Shown piece after piece: positions 5,885 to 7,204 of a stretch of DNA of 7,204 nucleotides. The translations under genes were made by a program, and so were the position numbers. This stretch comes from Cenarchaeum sp. SB0662_bin_33 (GTDB lineage: Archaea; Thermoproteota; Nitrososphaeria; Nitrososphaerales; Nitrosopumilaceae). Under the pieces are notes generated by a model. The model was not told the origin of the DNA and did no database searches. It saw only the letters and a list, made by a program, of their open reading frames with translations. The stretch is from the NCBI GenBank assembly GCA_009840065.1, contig VXON01000167.1:1-7204 (forward strand), given 5' to 3'. The first letter of the stretch is position 1. Every line of letters begins with the position of its first letter.

Positions 5885-6232
5885 ATGACAATGCAAGCTT
5901 TTGATGGAAAAAAAGCCGCCCAAGATTATATGTCTACTAACTCAATGTCATACTCGACTCCTGAGCTAATATTGAACCGTTTTGCGTTTTGGCTTGGCGA
6001 TACTGTAACAAATCCGGATAATAAGAGCGAACCTACATCTCGAGTCATGACGTATATGACCCGTGAAGTTGTTGAACCGCCGGTTGTTGAAGACGTATAC
6101 GTTCCCAGTGGCGCCGTTTTAAACTCCCTAGCTTCTCATAAAGTTGAGGATGCCCCTAAATTTTGCCCCGAGTGTGGCATGAAGTTATCTGCTAAAGCAA
6201 AATTTTGTCATCAGTGCGGCATTACTCAATAA
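5885..6232 (+). CDS. Zinc-ribbon protein of unknown function (115 aa)
   Basis: I do not recognise a named family. The N-terminal part (1-50: FDGKKAAQDYMSTNSMSYST, then LILNRFAFWLGD) looks helical and soluble. A Thr/Glu/Val/Pro-rich linker (about 50-90) follows. A C-terminal zinc ribbon has Cys94-x2-Cys97 and Cys108-x2-Cys111 in CPECGMKLSAKAKFCHQCG. There is no signal peptide or membrane segment, so it is cytoplasmic. Such ribbons often mediate protein or nucleic-acid contacts, but the role here is unknown. The start could be ATG 5885 or ATG 5891 (two residues shorter); both are near-leaderless. It overlaps the last 11 nt of the convergent gene at 6222-6725, which ends in a closely similar zinc ribbon, suggesting a functional or evolutionary relationship between the two. 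Confidence 0.75.
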   Translation: MTMQAFDGKKAAQDYMSTNSMSYSTPELILNRFAFWLGDTVTNPDNKSEPTSRVMTYMTREVVEPPVVEDVYVPSGAVLNSLASHKVEDAPKFCPECGMKLSAKAKFCHQCGITQ

Positions 6233-6263
6233 TTTTTTTTCCACACTGGGTGCAGAATTTTGC
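6197..6263. repeat. Imperfect inverted repeat made by two convergent zinc-ribbon ends
   Basis: The 23-nt segment at 6197-6219 and the reverse complement of 6241-6263 match at 17 of 23 positions by hand alignment. Both encode AKFC(H/T)QCG, one for each convergent gene. The 21-nt centre holds both stop codons and an eight-T run at 6233-6240. In RNA each gene's 3' end could form a hairpin if transcription reads through the other's stop. Shared protein motif and near-shared codons explain most of the identity; a termination role is speculative. Confidence 0.6.
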
Positions 6264-6725
6264 ACTCTGTTTTAGATGCGCACCACAGGATGGACACATG
6301 TTACTTTGTGGTGCTGTATTATTAGTAGGCGCAGCCTGTGCAGTCGGAATTGGTGATGGAAGCGTGCCAGTCTGTGAAAAGGCTGAGATTGCATTACCTC
6401 CTGATATAATTCCTGGAGGTCCACCCATGGGATTTACTCCTGGCTGACCTCCCATCATGCCTGGTAGCTGCATGTTACCTCCTGCTTTCATGGCCTTTTT
6501 TAATTCAAAGAGCGTCTTTACTGCTAGAAATTCCAAGGCTGAGTATGCCACTACATAGTCCCCTAATTTTTGGAAAAATTCTTTATCAGTCATACCCCCT
6601 TTTTTGTATAAATTATTTGCGTCTAGAAATGACTCATAGTAGTCCTGAGATTCTGTAAGTAGTGTATCGAGTTTCTCAAAGAGTAAGGTAAATGTATCAA
6701 CCTCACCAGGTGGGACAAAAGTCAT
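6222..6725 (-). CDS. Zinc-ribbon protein with helical N-terminus (167 aa), thaumarchaeal-type
   Basis: The product has three parts. A helical N-terminal domain (1-82) begins MTFVPPGEVDTFTLLFEKLD, is acidic and rich in aromatic residues, and contains YYESFLDANNLYKKGGMTDK. A Gly/Pro/Met-rich low-complexity linker spans about 83-140. A C-terminal zinc ribbon has Cys144-x2-Cys147 and Cys158-x2-Cys161 in CPSCGAHLKQSAKFCTQCGK. I recall this layout from conserved thaumarchaeal proteins of unknown function, but cannot name a role. The flexible linker suggests the ribbon is a tethered binding module. No signal peptide or membrane span is present, so it is cytoplasmic. The ATG at 6725 is about 25 nt from an AT-rich box A (6745-6756), giving a leaderless transcript. 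Its 3' end overlaps the convergent zinc-ribbon gene by 11 nt. Confidence 0.82.
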   Translation of the reverse strand: MTFVPPGEVDTFTLLFEKLDTLLTESQDYYESFLDANNLYKKGGMTDKEFFQKLGDYVVAYSALEFLAVKTLFELKKAMKAGGNMQLPGMMGGQPGVNPMGGPPGIISGGNAISAFSQTGTLPSPIPTAQAAPTNNTAPQSNMCPSCGAHLKQSAKFCTQCGKKIIE

Positions 6726-6744
6726 TATTGCTAATATAATGTTG

Positions 6745-6756
6745 TATTATTAATTA
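6745..6756 (-). promoter_or_regulatory. Candidate box A of the 167-aa zinc-ribbon gene
   Basis: On the minus strand TAATTAATAATA is centred about 25 nt before the ATG at 6725, the spacing of leaderless archaeal mRNAs. A neighbouring TAATATAATG at 6732-6741 faces the other way and is about 27 nt before an ATG at 6763. Confidence 0.35.
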
Positions 6757-6762
6757 CTTTTC

Positions 6763-7044
6763 ATGGCTCTTGGACTAGGATACATTCTCGTAGACTAGCC
6801 TACTGTATGTAGTAAAATCAGTGGAGTTTTATTTGTGGCTGACTCCTCCCTACGTCCATACTCCATCTGGCAAGCCGTAGGTTGTGTCATATTTTGATAC
6901 AAAAGCGACTTGGTGAACTTTTTTCCGGCAGTAGTCGTTGGTTTTATAATAATCGGACTTAACGTATTCAATACACCAATACAGAATGCCGCCTTGGGGA
7001 CTGCTAATCAAACAACCGTGTCATATGCCATACACAAACACTAG
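6763..7044 (+). pseudogene. Possible decayed small membrane-protein gene
   Basis: The ATG at 6763 is about 27 nt after a box-A-like TAATATAATG (6732-6741), so it looks like a leaderless start. The frame reads MALGLGYILVD, then meets TAG at 6796, TGA at 6895 and a final TAG at 7042. Between the stops are coding-like stretches, including a strongly hydrophobic run FFPAVVVGFIIIGLNVF, so two short blocks resemble a membrane protein of about 93 residues with two stops. GC here is about 45%, near coding level and well above the AT-rich gaps elsewhere. Two internal stops in 93 codons is fewer than random AT-rich DNA would give, but this is weak evidence. Alternatives are non-coding DNA, a short leader peptide, or sequence errors. 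Confidence 0.25.
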
Positions 7045-7110
7045 ATGTTCTGAAAGTGTTTCGCTTTTTGAAGTTGCCTACTTGGTCGGGGCAGCATAAT
7101 GTAAAAAGTA

Positions 7111-7195
7111 GGATATGTGGTCAGGCACACATCAAAAATCCATGCGCCGACTTACCGATTGGTATGATTATGTGGGCTGGCCATCTAGCATATCC
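7111..7195 (+). other. Long imperfect hairpin near window end
   Basis: GGATAT (7111-7116) pairs with ATATCC (7190-7195). Inside it, 7119-7132 pairs with 7170-7182 through 13 pairs with one bulged G (7125) and one A/G mismatch (7127/7175). Further in, AATC/GATT (7137-7140 with 7166-7169) and TACC/GGTA (7153-7156 with 7161-7164) can also pair. The U-G pair 7121/7180 slightly favours a + strand RNA. No terminator is visible before the window ends. It may be a structured RNA, part of a leader for a gene beyond the edge, or chance. Confidence 0.25.
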
Positions 7196-7204
7196 GTCAG
7201 ACCA

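Larger units (their letters stand above)
6726..7204. other. Right-end region without an intact gene
   Basis: 479 nt upstream of the zinc-ribbon gene contain no open frame of 60 codons or more. Besides the possible decayed gene, small hairpins can be drawn at 6781-6811 (TACAT/ATGTA enclosing GTAG/CTAC) and 6823-6846 (GGAGT/ACTCC). Two + frames run off the window end (7008-7204, without a convincing start, and 7115-7204 from an ATG) and so does one minus frame (7204-7121). None looks like a recognisable protein. I see no RNase P, SRP or rRNA signatures. Confidence 0.5.

Noticed and set aside
6850..7020. Minus-strand open frame of about 53 codons from a TTG
   Set aside because: Short, no ATG, no promoter-like spacing and no family resemblance; it is opposite the equally uncertain + strand frame.
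6760..7204. RNase P RNA or SRP RNA gene
   Set aside because: The invariant GAGGAAAGTCC-type and ACAGAAA-type RNase P motifs and the SRP GGAAG/AGCAG signatures are absent on both strands.
1..7204. Mobile elements, CRISPR arrays, attachment sites or a replication origin
   Set aside because: No transposase or integrase, no regularly spaced repeats, no target duplications and no origin-type repeats were found by reading.

Overview
The window looks like chromosomal DNA of an ammonia-oxidiser-type archaeon (Thaumarchaeota/Nitrososphaerota). This is inference, resting on: an archaeal Nep1 and an archaeal/eukaryal RNase P protein (Rpp21/Rnp4); a tRNA without an encoded CCA end; AT-rich TATA-like elements about 25 nt before start codons, with several apparently leaderless genes; a secreted protein carrying the GGGCLIATAAYG (CFI-box) C-terminal domain common in that phylum; and a small zinc-ribbon protein (MTFVPPGEVDTFTLLFEKLD) whose layout I recall from thaumarchaeal genomes. 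Intergenic DNA is very AT-rich, genes moderately so. I see no mobile element, CRISPR array or phage gene.

Left part (1-3902), all on the + strand: a complete adenosylcobalamin-dependent (class II) ribonucleotide reductase gene, nrdJ; 13 nt later the 16S rRNA pseudouridine methyltransferase gene nep1; then tRNA-Gly(UCC) behind its own TATA element; and 16 nt after the tRNA the RNase P protein gene rnp4. Nep1, the tRNA and Rnp4 form a small RNA-maturation cluster. RNase P acts on tRNA leaders, so Rnp4 sits beside one of its own presumptive substrates.

Middle (3903-5585): an AT-rich 307-nt gap without a recognisable gene, a stand-alone thioredoxin (trxA, +), and convergent to it a secreted, membrane-anchored CFI-box protein (-). 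Thioredoxin is a plausible electron donor for NrdJ, but it has its own promoter region and no direct operon link. Upstream of the CFI-box gene lies a compact GC-rich element (5428-5504). It can fold into an 8-bp closing stem plus a 13-bp tetraloop hairpin followed by seven Ts, and it has a TATA-like sequence upstream. All its G-U pairs are valid only for a + strand transcript. This candidate small RNA is the most interesting unexplained object here.

Right part (5586-7204): a small C/C/C/H zinc-binding protein (-), divergent from a 115-residue protein ending in a zinc ribbon (+). That gene overlaps tail-to-tail by 11 nt with a second zinc-ribbon gene (-). The two zinc-ribbon coding ends form an imperfect inverted repeat at DNA level. 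The last 479 nt hold no intact gene but are richer in GC than the other gaps. They contain a promoter-like site and start codon followed by a frame broken by stops, and a long imperfect hairpin near the window end. I read this as a possible decayed gene and/or structured RNA, with low confidence.
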